A stretch of DNA of 64,000 bases, taken from NCBI GenBank assembly GCA_002718415.1, contig PBEM01000006.1:36009-100008 (forward strand), written 5' to 3'. A program made the position numbers and the translations under genes. This DNA comes from Chloroflexota bacterium. GTDB taxonomy: Bacteria > Chloroflexota > Dehalococcoidia > Lucifugimonadales > Lucifugimonadaceae. Below are positions 53,693-64,000 of the stretch, in pieces (position 1 is the first letter of the stretch; each line of letters begins with the position of its first letter). The notes under the pieces were generated by a model, which did not search any database, was not told the DNA's origin, and was given only the letters and a program-made list of their open reading frames with translations.

Positions 53693-56600
53693 ATGCCAGA
53701 GACAGGTTTTAATGCTATAAAAATTTCACTTGCTTCACCTGACCAAATTCGCGCTTGGTCAAATGGTGAAGTCACAAAACCAGAAACAATTAATTATCGA
53801 ACTCTAAGACCTGAAAAAGATGGGTTGTTTTGTGAAAAAATATTTGGCCCCACAAAAGATTGGGAATGCTATTGTGGAAAATATAAAAAAATTAGATATC
53901 GTGGAGTTATTTGTGATAGATGTGGTGTTGAAGTAACAAGATCTAAAGTCAGAAGAGAAAGAATGGGACACATAAAACTTGCAGCCCCAGTTTCTCATAT
54001 TTGGTTTGCAAAAGGAACTCCTTCAAGAATTGGATTACTTCTAGATGTATCTCCAAAAAATCTTGAAAGAGTAATTTATTTTTCTCAATATATAATTACA
54101 TCAGTAAACGAAAACATAAAAGAAGAGGCTATTCAGAATTTAGAAGATTATCGCACTTCTGAAATTTCCAGGCTTGATGAAGAAAAACAAAAAGCTTTAG
54201 ATGAACTAAAACAAACTAAACAAAAAGATAAAATAAAAATTACTGATGAACTTGAATTAAATTACGAAAACCTAAAAAAAGAAATCGAGTATGATACTGA
54301 ACAAAAAATTATTGAAATTAATTCTATTAAAGAAATGGACCTTCTAACAGAAACAAGATTTAGAGAATTAAATGATAAAGCTAGCGGTGTATTTGTTGCA
54401 AGAATGGGTGCTGAAGCAGTAAAAGAACTTTTAGAAAAAATAGATCTAGAAAAATTAAGAACTACTTTAAAACATGAAATTATTTCTGCATCAGGACAAA
54501 AAAGACTTCGATCAATAAAAAGATTAAGAGTAGTTGAAGCTTTCCGTAAAGGAAGTAATAAACCTGAATGGATGATCCTAACTATTTTACCAGTGTTACC
54601 CCCAGATTTACACCCAATGGTTCAACTTGATGGAGGCAGATTTGCTACTAGTGATCTTAATGATCTATATAGAAGAGTAATAAATAGGAATAATAGATTA
54701 AGACATTTATTAGAATTACAGGCTCCAGATATTATTATTAGAAATGAAAAGAGAATGCTTCAAGAAGCTGTTGATGCTCTAATTGATAACGGTAGACGAG
54801 GAAGGCCAATTTCTGGTAGTCATAATCATAAATTAAAATCTTTAAGTGACCTTTTGCGTGGAAAACAAGGACGTTTCAGGCAAAATCTATTAGGAAAAAG
54901 GGTAGATTATTCTGGAAGATCAGTAATTATCTCAGGTCCAACTTTAAAATTAAATGAATGTGGATTACCTAGAAAGATGGCTTTGGAACTTTTTAAACCT
55001 TTTGTAATGAATTCATTAATTACCAGAGGTTACGCTCTAAATATCAAAAGTGCAAAAAAAATGTCTGAAAGTGGAATGCCAGAAGTACAAGATATTTTGG
55101 AAGAAGTTATCATAGATCATCCTGTTTTATTAAACCGAGCTCCAACACTTCATCGATTAGGAATACAAGCTTTTAATCCTGTTTTAGTTGATGGATTCGC
55201 AATACAATTACATCCATTAGTATGTACTGCCTTTAATGCAGATTTTGATGGAGATCAAATGGCAGTTCATGTCCCTTTATCAAAAGAAGCTATTATAGAA
55301 GCAAAAAAATTAATGATGTCTACAAATAACATGTTAGCTCCAAGTTCAGGATTTCCTATAGTTTCACCTACGCTGGATATGGTTTTAGGAATTTATTATT
55401 TAACTTCCTTTGAATTATCAGATGATGACGAAAATATAAAACATTTTTCTAGCCTACATGATACTAAACTAGCTCACGAAACTAAGAATATACGCATAAA
55501 AGAAAAGATTAAAGTCAATATTGATAATAACTGGATAGAGACAACTGTAGGAAGAATGATTTTTAATGAATGTCTACCTATAGAAGAATATCGGAATAAA
55601 ACATTTAATAGAGGTGAAATAGAAGATGTCGTTGCAGAAGTATTTAACCTTTTTGGAACTGAAGCAACTTCAAAAATGCTTGATGAAATGAAGGATGTTG
55701 GATTTAAATATGCCACTCAATCAGGAACTACAATAGCAATAAGAGATATTGTAACTCCTTCTAGTAAACAATCATTGCTGTCAAATGCGGATCAAAAAAT
55801 TCGAGGTTTAGACCAACAATACTTATCTGGCTTAATTACTGAAAAAGAAAGATATTCTGCATCTATAGATATTTGGACTGATGTTTCAGACAAAATGACA
55901 AAAGCTGTTAATGATAATTTGCCTGATTATCAGGGAATTTATACAATGGCTGATTCAGGAGCAAAAGGTAATATAGCTCAAATTAAGCAAATGGCCGGGA
56001 TGAGAGGTCTAATGTCGGATCCTAAAGGTAGAATTATTGATATGCCTATTAGGTCCAGTTTTGCTGAAGGTCTTTCAGTACTTGAATATTTTATCTCAAC
56101 TCATGGAGCTAGAAAAGGTTTAGCAGATACTGCACTAAGAACTGCTGACTCAGGGTATCTTACACGACGTTTAGCTGACGTAGCACAAGATGTAATAATA
56201 AATGATGATGATGATTTAAATGCTCAAGGATTCTTAATTCAAGATTCTGAAGAAAACAGTATGCAAGCTAGAATTTCTGAAAGAATTGTTAGTAGATTCC
56301 CTGCAGAAGACATTATTGATCCTAATACAGGAGAAGTATTAGCTGATCGAGATACACTAATTACCATGGAAATAGCAAAAAAAATCCAAGATGCTGGAAT
56401 TAAACAGTGTTATGTTTTATCACCCTTAAGTACTACTAGTCAAAAAGGTATTTCACAAAAATGTTATGGTGCTTCTTTGGCTACTGGAAATAAAGTTATG
56501 ATTGGTGAAGCTGTAGGTATAATGGCAGCACAATCAATTGGTGAACCAGGAACACAGCTTACAATGAGAACCTTCCATACAGGTGGAATTGCTGGTCAAG

Positions 56601-57787
56601 ACATTACTTCTGGACTTCCTAGGGTTGTAGAAATTTTTGAAGCAAGAACCCCAAAAGGTTGTGCTGTAATTGCAGATATTTCTGGTAAAGCAGAATTACA
56701 ACAATCCTCTGAAGGAAGATTAGTAAAGGTAGTATCATCTGAAAAACATGAAGAAGCTATCGAAATACCTACTGATACACATAAACAGTTGGTAAAAAGT
56801 GGCGAATGGGTAGATGCTGGACAACCAATTATAGGAATAAAGAAAACATTAAGTAAAACAGCTATTAAATCTATACTTGAAGAAAAACCAGAAAATTACC
56901 TTGCACCATTCCCTGGTACAGTTAATATCTCAAAGGGAATTGTTTATATAAATTGGGATGAATTAACAGAAAGGGAATATATTATCCCTGCAGCCGCAGA
57001 ATTATTGGTTAGTGATGGAGATGATATCAATGCTGGAGAAGCTTTATGTAGTGGACCTTTGAATCCACATGATATTTTAAGAATTAAGGGAGCTGCATCG
57101 TTACAAAGGTATATAGTAGATGAAGTACAGGCAGTATATAGATCTCAAGGTGTGAAATTACATGATAAACATATTGAGCTTATCGTAAGGCAAATGCTTC
57201 GTAAGGTAAGAATAGATAATCCAGGTTCATCAGACTTAATTCTTGGAGAGCTCGTTGATGCCACAGTATTTGAAACAGAAAACCAAAGAATTATAAGTAA
57301 TGGTGGAACTCCAGCTAATGCTAGCCCAATATTACTTGGTGTCACAAGGGCGTCATTAAATACAGATTCTTTCCTCTCAGCGGCATCATTCCAAGAAACT
57401 GCTCGGGTACTAACTGAGGCAGCTGTAACAAGTTCTACCGATCAATTAAATGGTTTAAAAGAAAATGTAATCATTGGACGCCTTATCCCTGCCAGATTAG
57501 ATCAAACTAATGAAGGTAGAAATAGATTAGGAGTTGAAGAATCATCAACAGGAGGTCTAACAGGTATAACGAAAGGTCCTCAAACTTTTGAAGAAGCTGT
57601 TGCTTTAATGGCAGGAGAAAATATTTCTTCTGAAACTATCAATAATTCTGATACAGATATTAATATCTCTTCTGAAGAAGCGCAAAAAGCTGCTATGGCT
57701 ATGCAAGAAAGTGTTAGTAATGATGATTCAGAAATTGAAAAATTAGCTGATGCTTTCTTTGAATCTGAAGATAATAATGATGAATAA
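53693..57787 (+). CDS. rpoC: RNA polymerase subunit beta'
   Basis: [59 protein letters not shown]. Confidence 0.98.
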   Translation: MPETGFNAIKISLASPDQIRAWSNGEVTKPETINYRTLRPEKDGLFCEKIFGPTKDWECYCGKYKKIRYRGVICDRCGVEVTRSKVRRERMGHIKLAAPVSHIWFAKGTPSRIGLLLDVSPKNLERVIYFSQYIITSVNENIKEEAIQNLEDYRTSEISRLDEEKQKALDELKQTKQKDKIKITDELELNYENLKKEIEYDTEQKIIEINSIKEMDLLTETRFRELNDKASGVFVARMGAEAVKELLEKIDLEKLRTTLKHEIISASGQKRLRSIKRLRVVEAFRKGSNKPEWMILTILPVLPPDLHPMVQLDGGRFATSDLNDLYRRVINRNNRLRHLLELQAPDIIIRNEKRMLQEAVDALIDNGRRGRPISGSHNHKLKSLSDLLRGKQGRFRQNLLGKRVDYSGRSVIISGPTLKLNECGLPRKMALELFKPFVMNSLITRGYALNIKSAKKMSESGMPEVQDILEEVIIDHPVLLNRAPTLHRLGIQAFNPVLVDGFAIQLHPLVCTAFNADFDGDQMAVHVPLSKEAIIEAKKLMMSTNNMLAPSSGFPIVSPTLDMVLGIYYLTSFELSDDDENIKHFSSLHDTKLAHETKNIRIKEKIKVNIDNNWIETTVGRMIFNECLPIEEYRNKTFNRGEIEDVVAEVFNLFGTEATSKMLDEMKDVGFKYATQSGTTIAIRDIVTPSSKQSLLSNADQKIRGLDQQYLSGLITEKERYSASIDIWTDVSDKMTKAVNDNLPDYQGIYTMADSGAKGNIAQIKQMAGMRGLMSDPKGRIIDMPIRSSFAEGLSVLEYFISTHGARKGLADTALRTADSGYLTRRLADVAQDVIINDDDDLNAQGFLIQDSEENSMQARISERIVSRFPAEDIIDPNTGEVLADRDTLITMEIAKKIQDAGIKQCYVLSPLSTTSQKGISQKCYGASLATGNKVMIGEAVGIMAAQSIGEPGTQLTMRTFHTGGIAGQDITSGLPRVVEIFEARTPKGCAVIADISGKAELQQSSEGRLVKVVSSEKHEEAIEIPTDTHKQLVKSGEWVDAGQPIIGIKKTLSKTAIKSILEEKPENYLAPFPGTVNISKGIVYINWDELTEREYIIPAAAELLVSDGDDINAGEALCSGPLNPHDILRIKGAASLQRYIVDEVQAVYRSQGVKLHDKHIELIVRQMLRKVRIDNPGSSDLILGELVDATVFETENQRIISNGGTPANASPILLGVTRASLNTDSFLSAASFQETARVLTEAAVTSSTDQLNGLKENVIIGRLIPARLDQTNEGRNRLGVEESSTGGLTGITKGPQTFEEAVALMAGENISSETINNSDTDINISSEEAQKAAMAMQESVSNDDSEIEKLADAFFESEDNNDE

Positions 57788-57790
57788 CCT

Positions 57791-57867
57791 GGGCGGTTAG
57801 CTCAGCTGGCTAGAGCGCGTCGTTGACATCGACGAGGTCACAGGTTCAAGTCCTGTATCGCCCACCA
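57791..57867 (+). tRNA. tRNA-Val (GAC), CCA encoded
   Basis: GGGCGGTTAGCTCAGCTGGCTAGAGCGCGTCGTTGACATCGACGAGGTCACAGGTTCAAGTCCTGTATCGCCCACCA; anticodon loop TTGACAT. Confidence 0.95.
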
Positions 57868-57955
57868 GCATAAAATCACTCAAAGAAAGTTAGATTTTTA
57901 ACTACCTAGTTGTTTCATACTCATAAGTTTAGATGTTGGATGATCATATAAATTT

Positions 57956-58264
57956 TTAAATAAAAAATTCAAATACCCAAATTATTGTTAGTCCAACCAA
58001 AAGTGTAAGTACTATTGATTTGGATAATAATGCAACAAACATTGCAATCAGAGCAGCAAAAATATTAGGATTATTTAAAATAATAGAATTTTCTTCATTA
58101 ATTAATATTGAATTTATAATGATTGGTGTTAAAACAGCTATGGATACATAACCTAATCCACCTTGAATAAAATTTGGTAAAGTTTTCGGCATTATCTTAG
58201 ATAAAGGTAAAAATCTAGTACAAAAAGTTAGTACCCCAGAAAAAATAATAACTGTCCAAATCAT
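57956..58264 (-). CDS. azlD: AzlD family branched-chain amino acid exporter small subunit
   Basis: 102 aa hydrophobic; TFCTRFLPLS; directly downstream of azlC-like gene. Confidence 0.82.
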   Translation of the reverse strand: MIWTVIIFSGVLTFCTRFLPLSKIMPKTLPNFIQGGLGYVSIAVLTPIIINSILINEENSIILNNPNIFAALIAMFVALLSKSIVLTLLVGLTIIWVFEFFI

Positions 58265-58954
58265 TTATTTTGTCCTTATTTTATTAGAAATTAACATACC
58301 AAACAAAATAGCAATTAATGCAGAAAAAATAATCCATAAATTCCAGGGCAAATCTTTAAAAGCTACTGATAACACTGCACTAGTTATAAAAACACTAAAT
58401 TTTATTTTATCTTTAATTGAAATTACTACTATTGCTATAAAGGAAAGCGGAATAGCAAATTCTAAATTTAGAGATTCTGGAATGAAATGCCCTATGAATA
58501 TTCCTAGAAAAGTTGCAATTTGCCATGATGTCCATAAGGTTAGTCCACTACCTAATAAATGGTAATGCATATTTTTTGTTTTTTTCTTTTCAGAAAAACG
58601 CTTATATGAAACTGCATAGGCTTCATCTGTAATTAAGTATGCTAGTATTAATCTCCATCCAAGAGTTAAATTCTTTAAATATCCCGATAAAGAAATCCCA
58701 TATAAAATATGGCGTAAATTTACAATTCCTACAGTACCTACAATGATTGATGCAGGAGTAGAAGTAAATATTAGTTGAGCAAAAACAATTTGACTGGCAC
58801 CAGCAAATACTATTGAAGATAGTAGAAAAGTTTGTATATTACTTAGCCCGCACTCTATACCTAAAATTCCAAATGCAAGTCCAAAAGGAAAAACACCAAT
58901 TTGTAAAGGGATTTCTCCAAAACATCCATCCTTGAATTCTGAGAATTTTGTCAT
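58265..58954 (-). CDS. azlC: AzlC family ABC/branched-chain amino acid permease
   Basis: PLQIGVFPFGLAFGILGIECGL, AGASQIVFAQLI, NLRHILYGISLS, TDEAYAV. Confidence 0.9.
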   Translation of the reverse strand: MTKFSEFKDGCFGEIPLQIGVFPFGLAFGILGIECGLSNIQTFLLSSIVFAGASQIVFAQLIFTSTPASIIVGTVGIVNLRHILYGISLSGYLKNLTLGWRLILAYLITDEAYAVSYKRFSEKKKTKNMHYHLLGSGLTLWTSWQIATFLGIFIGHFIPESLNLEFAIPLSFIAIVVISIKDKIKFSVFITSAVLSVAFKDLPWNLWIIFSALIAILFGMLISNKIRTK

Positions 58955-58964
58955 TATAAAAAAT

Positions 58965-59005
58965 TATCGCCCACTATTATGAATCATAGATCTAAGTGGG
59001 CGATA
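58965..59005 (-). terminator. perfect 11-bp inverted repeat with U-run on the minus strand, directly upstream of azlC
   Basis: TATCGCCCACT ... 19 nt ... AGTGGGCGATA, followed on the minus strand by ATTTTTTATA then the azlC ATG. Confidence 0.6.
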
Positions 59006-59024
59006 TAAATTTCCAATTAATGAA

Positions 59025-59669
59025 TTATGATTTGCTTCTAATTACAGCTATTCCTAGTAAAGTACTAAATATAACCCAACCAAACCAACTAAGCATTCCC
59101 GTTATATCTTGCATAGTAAACACATTAACAATATTGGCTATACCAACTATAAGAAAACCAAAACTTACAATATTTAATAATATCGCTGGTTCTAATTTAT
59201 TCTTTGCATCCCTAATAGCTCTACCTAAAGCTATTAAAGCTATACCAAACACTATATCCATTGCACCTAAATCCGTAGTACCTGCTACAAATATAGTCAA
59301 AGCTTCTGCAGGTTCAGTTCCATGATAAGAAAGTGCACTAACAAAAGAATTAGCGCCAAATAAGTTAATTGTCCCAGAAATTAAAAGTAGTAAAGCTGAA
59401 AGGTTACCTAGAAACGGATTATCACTATCAGCACCAACACCTCTAGAAAACATAACGAAAGAGGCAACTACAAAGGTAAAGCTCACTCCAGCAATACTGA
59501 TTAATAATTTATTAATTGTTGCACTTTCTGCTATTTTATCAAGAAAAGCTTTAGGGCCATCATCTCCACCTCCTCCAACTCCCATCCAAATATACATCCA
59601 TAAAGCTGTCATAAGAATTGGTAAGATAGCTAAACTCCATCCAATAAATGTTTTTTGTGTAATATTCAT
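59025..59669 (-). CDS. hypothetical multi-pass membrane protein
   Basis: 214 aa, about five hydrophobic segments; no family recognised. Confidence 0.7.
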   Translation of the reverse strand: MNITQKTFIGWSLAILPILMTALWMYIWMGVGGGGDDGPKAFLDKIAESATINKLLISIAGVSFTFVVASFVMFSRGVGADSDNPFLGNLSALLLLISGTINLFGANSFVSALSYHGTEPAEALTIFVAGTTDLGAMDIVFGIALIALGRAIRDAKNKLEPAILLNIVSFGFLIVGIANIVNVFTMQDITGMLSWFGWVIFSTLLGIAVIRSKS

Positions 59670-59818
59670 AAAATAATCCCCTTCTGTTTTATAAAATTAT
59701 AATTAGCATTGTAGCAGTACTCTAAAATATTCAATAAATAAATTAATATATTATTTTAAAATTAAGACAATTTACTAGTAAAATATTTTTAATAATTATC
59801 CTAATAACTCAGTAATAA

Positions 59819-59959
59819 ATGAAACAATTTAAGTGGAATGGCATACCGGTAAATATACCAAACTCAAATAAAGAATGGATTTTTTTTATATTAATTACTT
59901 TTTTATCATCGATTATTTCAATAGTAATAATAATTAATATCTTATTTTTAAATAATTGA
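59819..59959 (+). CDS. small (46 aa) putative membrane protein MKQFKWNGIPVNIPNSNKEWIFFILITFLSSIISIVIIINILFLNN
   Basis: Complete ORF with one strong TM helix; stop overlaps the TTG start of the sulfatase ORF; not in the supplied track. Confidence 0.45.
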   Translation: MKQFKWNGIPVNIPNSNKEWIFFILITFLSSIISIVIIINILFLNN

Positions 59960-61605
59960 AAAATATAATGCTAGAAAAAAAACCAAATATATTATTTATA
60001 ATGGCAGATCAAATGAAATCTTCTATTTTAAAGATGTATTCAGAAATTGGAATAGAATGCCCTCAATTAGAAAAACTTGCACGTGAAGGTGTACTCTACC
60101 AAAATGCATTTACCCCACATCCATTATGTGTCCCAGCTAGAACTTCTATGATGACCGGTAAATATCCACATAAAACTGGTTGCAGAAGAAATGAAACATT
60201 AATGCCTGAAAATGAATTACATGCTTTTAAAATTTGGAAAAAGCTAAATTATGTAACAGGATTAATTGGGAAAAATCACTGTTTTGACAAACAATCAGAT
60301 TTAGATTTGTTTGATGTAAGATTAGAAATATCACATAGAGGACTTCCAAGAAGTGGTTACAAAGGAGAAAATATTGGAAATAAAGGTATGGAATGGATCG
60401 TAGACGAAAAGTTAATTAATGAAGCTAATAATAATCGATTGGAAATGGGTATTTGGGATAAAACACACTTCTCTTCTGATACCCCCGAAGAATTATTTCC
60501 AACTTCATTAATTACAAAACAAACTGAAAAATTTCTAGAAGAATATTCTGCTGGAGAATTTGGGAAAACCGATAATCCTTTTTCATTATGGGTTTCTTTC
60601 CCTGATCCACACGAACCTTATATAGCTCCTTCTAGATACGTAAATATGTTCCCTTCAGAAAAAGTTGTTCTTCCTAATAATCGAGAAGATGAATTCACAG
60701 ATGGAACAGCCCCTGAAAGAAATAGATTATTGTATAAAATATTGAAACATAATACAAATTCTGAAGAAGAAATCAGATCTCAAATAAGTGTTTATCAAGC
60801 TATGACGAAATTTATTGACGACGGAATAAAAAAAATTATAGAAAAACTTGATACTTTAGGATTAAAAGAAAATACTATAATAGTCTTCACTTCTGATCAT
60901 GGAGATTTCATGGGAGAACACGGAATGACTGTTAAGGGAGGTGTGTTTTATGACTGTCTAGTAAAAGTTCCACTAATAATTTCTTGGCCAAATGGAAAAT
61001 TTGATACAGGAGTTATTGATGAATCTATGGTAAATACTATAGATATTTTACCTACATTATTATTTTTACAAGGTTTAGGGGATTTTAAGAATTTAGGAAA
61101 AGGATGGACTAATAACAATCAAAAGAAAGATAAATTTCTAAATGAATATGAAATGAGAAGTTTTGATGGAAAATTATTACCCTCCATTACAAATTCAAAA
61201 CCTTCGGAAGTTGCTTTTTCCGAATATGGCGCTGGAGGTCCTCAATATAAACTTGAAGATTTAAATAAAATAAATAAACCTTATGGTCATAAAACTCTAC
61301 TAGAAACACTTTGGGCAAGAGAATCAGAAGGAAAAAGAAGGATGGTAAGAACTAAAGATTGGAAATATATTACTGATATAAATGCAAAAGGCCATACTAT
61401 AAGTTCAGCTATTGATGGTGGACCTGGAGATATAGACGAATTATATGATCTTAAAAATGATCCATGGGAACTGTATAATATAGCCCAAAATCCTAAATAT
61501 AAAGAAGTTATTGTACAGATGAAAGAACATTTATTAGAATGGATGATAGATACTGAAGACTATAAACCAGTAGAAATACCAAATAAAATAGGAATAAATT
61601 TTTAA
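59956..61605 (+). CDS. type I sulfatase (Cys-type), TTG start at 59956 or ATG at 59968
   Basis: KPNILFIMADQ; formylglycine motif CVPARTSMMTGKYPHKTG; TSDHGDFMGEHGM. Confidence 0.92.
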   Translation: MKNIMLEKKPNILFIMADQMKSSILKMYSEIGIECPQLEKLAREGVLYQNAFTPHPLCVPARTSMMTGKYPHKTGCRRNETLMPENELHAFKIWKKLNYVTGLIGKNHCFDKQSDLDLFDVRLEISHRGLPRSGYKGENIGNKGMEWIVDEKLINEANNNRLEMGIWDKTHFSSDTPEELFPTSLITKQTEKFLEEYSAGEFGKTDNPFSLWVSFPDPHEPYIAPSRYVNMFPSEKVVLPNNREDEFTDGTAPERNRLLYKILKHNTNSEEEIRSQISVYQAMTKFIDDGIKKIIEKLDTLGLKENTIIVFTSDHGDFMGEHGMTVKGGVFYDCLVKVPLIISWPNGKFDTGVIDESMVNTIDILPTLLFLQGLGDFKNLGKGWTNNNQKKDKFLNEYEMRSFDGKLLPSITNSKPSEVAFSEYGAGGPQYKLEDLNKINKPYGHKTLLETLWARESEGKRRMVRTKDWKYITDINAKGHTISSAIDGGPGDIDELYDLKNDPWELYNIAQNPKYKEVIVQMKEHLLEWMIDTEDYKPVEIPNKIGINF

Positions 61606-61703
61606 TATGGATACTTATTTTATTTTATACAAATTTTCTGGCATTCTTTATTATCAATATTTAGGATAAACTTAATTTCAAATTCCCTTAATGGACAAAA
61701 TAT

Positions 61704-63461
61704 ATGCCTAAAGATTTTAATCAGTTAAATTTCAAAGAAAAACAAATATATTTAGATAAGTTAAGACATTCTTCAGCTCATGTCTTGGCTGAAGCTGTAA
61801 TAAAGCTTTTCCCTAAAGCAAAATTAACTATCGGACCACCAATTGAGGATGGGTTCTACTATGATTTTGACGTTCAAAACGCTTTCACTCCAAAAGATCT
61901 TAAGAAGATTGAACAAGAAATGAGAAGAATAATTAATCAAGATACTGATTTTATTGAAAGAGAAGTAACAAGAGACGAAGCTATGTTATCTGTGAAAGAT
62001 AACCAATTTAAAATCGAAATTTTAGAGTCAATCCCAAAAAATGAAAAAATCACTTTATGTAGTCACTCTAATGGAAATTTTGAAGATTTATGTAGAGGGG
62101 GACATGTAGATAAAACTGGAGATATAAAAGCTCTTAAACTTATGTCTACATCTGGCGCTTACTGGAGAGGAGATGAGAAAAATCCTATGTTACAACGTAT
62201 TTATGGAACAGCTTGGGAATCAAAAGAATCTTTAGATAATTATCTCAATAGAAGGCAAGAAGCAAAAAAAAGAGATCATAGAAAATTAGGCAGAGATTTA
62301 GATTTATTTTTTTTCGATGATCTATCTCCTGCAAGTCCATATTTTTTACCGAAAGGAACAATAATACTAAATGAACTATATAAATACGTTCGTGAACTTT
62401 ATGAGAAATATGATTATAAAGAAGTAGTTACACCTCAAATATTCGATACAGAATTATGGAAATTATCCGGACATTACTCAAATTATTCTGAAAATATGTA
62501 TTTTGTAAAACAAGATGAAAAAGAACATGGCGTAAAGCCTATGAATTGTCCAGCAGCGGCAATGCTCTATAAGTCAAAATCTCATTCATATAGAGATTTA
62601 CCATTAAGATTAGCTGATTTTGGAAGATTACATAGATATGAAAGATCAGGAGTAACTCATGGATTAACTAGAGTTAGAACTTTTACTCAAGATGATGCAC
62701 ATATTTTTTGTACAGTTAATCAAATAGGGATAGAGATTAAATCTTTTCTTGACATGCTTTCAGAATCATATAAAACTTTTGGATTTAACGAATTTAGATT
62801 AGCTTTATCGACTAGACCTGAAAAAAAGGTTGGTGATGATAAAATTTGGGACAATGCCGAATCTATATTAAAAGAAGTCTTAGATAAATTCTCCTCCGAT
62901 TTCACAATAGAAGATGGAGAAGGAGCATTCTATGGTCCGAAAATAGATGTTTTCGTACCAGATGCTATAGGTAGAGAGTGGCAATTAGGAACCATACAAT
63001 TAGATTTTTCATTACCAGATAAATTTGATTTAGAATATACATCTCAGGATGGGACAAGAACTAATTGTGTCGTAATTCACAGGGCTATGTTAGGGTCAAT
63101 GGAAAGATTTCTAGGGGTATTAATTGAACATCTTTCAGCTGATTTTCCTTTATGGTTAACTCCAGTACAATCTATTATCATTCCGATCACAGATAAACAT
63201 AACGAATACTGTAATTTAATTAATGTAAAATTAAAAAATGCTGGAATAAGATCTGAAATAGATAAATCTAACGAAAGAATGAATGCAAAAATTCGTCAAG
63301 CTCAACTAAAAAAAATTCCTTATATGATAATAATTGGTGATAAAGAACTTGAAAATCAAACAATTTCTATAAGATCGAGGACACAAAAAAATTCAGATGT
63401 TATTTCCATTATTGATTTTATAATAAACATCAAAGAAGAAATTAAATTACGAACTTTATAG
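61704..63461 (+). CDS. thrS: threonyl-tRNA synthetase
   Basis: HSSAHVLAEAV, GPPIEDGFYYDFD, MNCPAAAMLYKS, RSGVTHGLTRVRTFTQDDAHIFC, IHRAMLGSMERF. Confidence 0.96.
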   Translation: MPKDFNQLNFKEKQIYLDKLRHSSAHVLAEAVIKLFPKAKLTIGPPIEDGFYYDFDVQNAFTPKDLKKIEQEMRRIINQDTDFIEREVTRDEAMLSVKDNQFKIEILESIPKNEKITLCSHSNGNFEDLCRGGHVDKTGDIKALKLMSTSGAYWRGDEKNPMLQRIYGTAWESKESLDNYLNRRQEAKKRDHRKLGRDLDLFFFDDLSPASPYFLPKGTIILNELYKYVRELYEKYDYKEVVTPQIFDTELWKLSGHYSNYSENMYFVKQDEKEHGVKPMNCPAAAMLYKSKSHSYRDLPLRLADFGRLHRYERSGVTHGLTRVRTFTQDDAHIFCTVNQIGIEIKSFLDMLSESYKTFGFNEFRLALSTRPEKKVGDDKIWDNAESILKEVLDKFSSDFTIEDGEGAFYGPKIDVFVPDAIGREWQLGTIQLDFSLPDKFDLEYTSQDGTRTNCVVIHRAMLGSMERFLGVLIEHLSADFPLWLTPVQSIIIPITDKHNEYCNLINVKLKNAGIRSEIDKSNERMNAKIRQAQLKKIPYMIIIGDKELENQTISIRSRTQKNSDVISIIDFIINIKEEIKLRTL

Positions 63462-63536
63462 TTTTTTTTAATTTAACTTAAATTATTCAATTTTTTATTC
63501 CCTTTTCTAGACTGATAAATAATATAATCTTTGGAT

Positions 63537-64000
63537 ATGGAAAATAAAAACGTAAAATTATATAGAGGTCTTCAAGGTGTATATTTTGATAGAACTCAAA
63601 CCACTTATATAGATGGTTCAAAAGGTATTCTGGAATATCGTGGTTATAATATACATGATCTTGCTGAAAAATCTACTTTTGAAGAAGTAGCATATCTTCT
63701 AATATATGGAGATTTACCAAACAAAAAACAATTTGAAGAATTTGATTCCCAATTAAAAAATTCTCGAAATTTACCTAAAGAAGTTTTTAAAGTAATAGAA
63801 ACAATAAAAGAATCTCACCCTATGGATGTTCTTAGAACTATCGTATCTATGTTAGCTTCATATGATGAAGATAGAGAAGATAATTCTGTTGAAGCCAGCA
63901 TTAGGAAGGGAATAAGATTAACAGCACAAGTACCAACTATAGTAATGGCGCACCATAACATCCGTAATGGTAGAATCCCCGTAGAACCAAATAATAACTT
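63537..64000 (+). CDS. gltA: citrate synthase, 5' part (runs off window)
   Basis: MENKNVKLYRGLQGVYFDRTQTTYIDGSKGILEYRGYNIHDLAEKSTFEEVAYLLIYGDLP...HPMDVLRTIVSML; open to the window end. Confidence 0.9.
   Translation, partial: MENKNVKLYRGLQGVYFDRTQTTYIDGSKGILEYRGYNIHDLAEKSTFEEVAYLLIYGDLPNKKQFEEFDSQLKNSRNLPKEVFKVIETIKESHPMDVLRTIVSMLASYDEDREDNSVEASIRKGIRLTAQVPTIVMAHHNIRNGRIPVEPNNN

Noticed and set aside
57855-59005. tRNA-Val-bounded integrative element carrying azlCD
   Set aside because: Only a 10-nt match to the tRNA 3' end at 58965; no integrase and no longer direct repeat, so mentioned only as a weak possibility.

Overview
AT-rich bacterial chromosomal segment, densely packed and dominated by housekeeping genes. 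It includes glmS, plsC, cmk, holB, lysA, selD, mazG, apt, recF, lysC-thrB, an argJ-B-D-G-H cluster with rpe, rpmB, degV, recG, leuS, rpoB-rpoC, thrS, the 5' part of a citrate synthase gene, and tRNA-Asp and tRNA-Val. A ~15 kb accessory/catabolic stretch (about 33.0-48.8 kb) carries SDRs, an NHL-repeat protein, a RspA-like enolase-superfamily enzyme, a Zn-alcohol dehydrogenase, an HpcH/HpaI aldolase, a YjhG/YagF-type sugar-acid dehydratase, an amidohydrolase, an MBL hydrolase and an anaerobic sulfatase maturase. The gene set is reminiscent of marine Chloroflexota (SAR202-like), but that is inference only. No CRISPR array, prophage or IS element was recognised. Strongest non-routine observations: (1) selD carries an in-frame TGA exactly at the catalytic Cys/Sec17 position, so the ORF-track call (start 8909) loses the active site. 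(2) leuS is cut by one in-frame TAA between the catalytic and anticodon-binding domains. (3) A diverged copy of the glmS 3' end (coding for K-A-V-T-V-E-stop, all but one codon change synonymous) lies 494 bp downstream of the real one, so the two copies flank a single OGFr-like gene like att sites. (4) recF has no ATG/GTG/TTG/CTG start upstream of its Walker A motif and probably starts at AUU. (5) RpoB ends in an acidic tail with a 15-codon Asp microsatellite. Two small membrane-protein ORFs absent from the ORF track are also reported. All calls are by eye; no searches were run.
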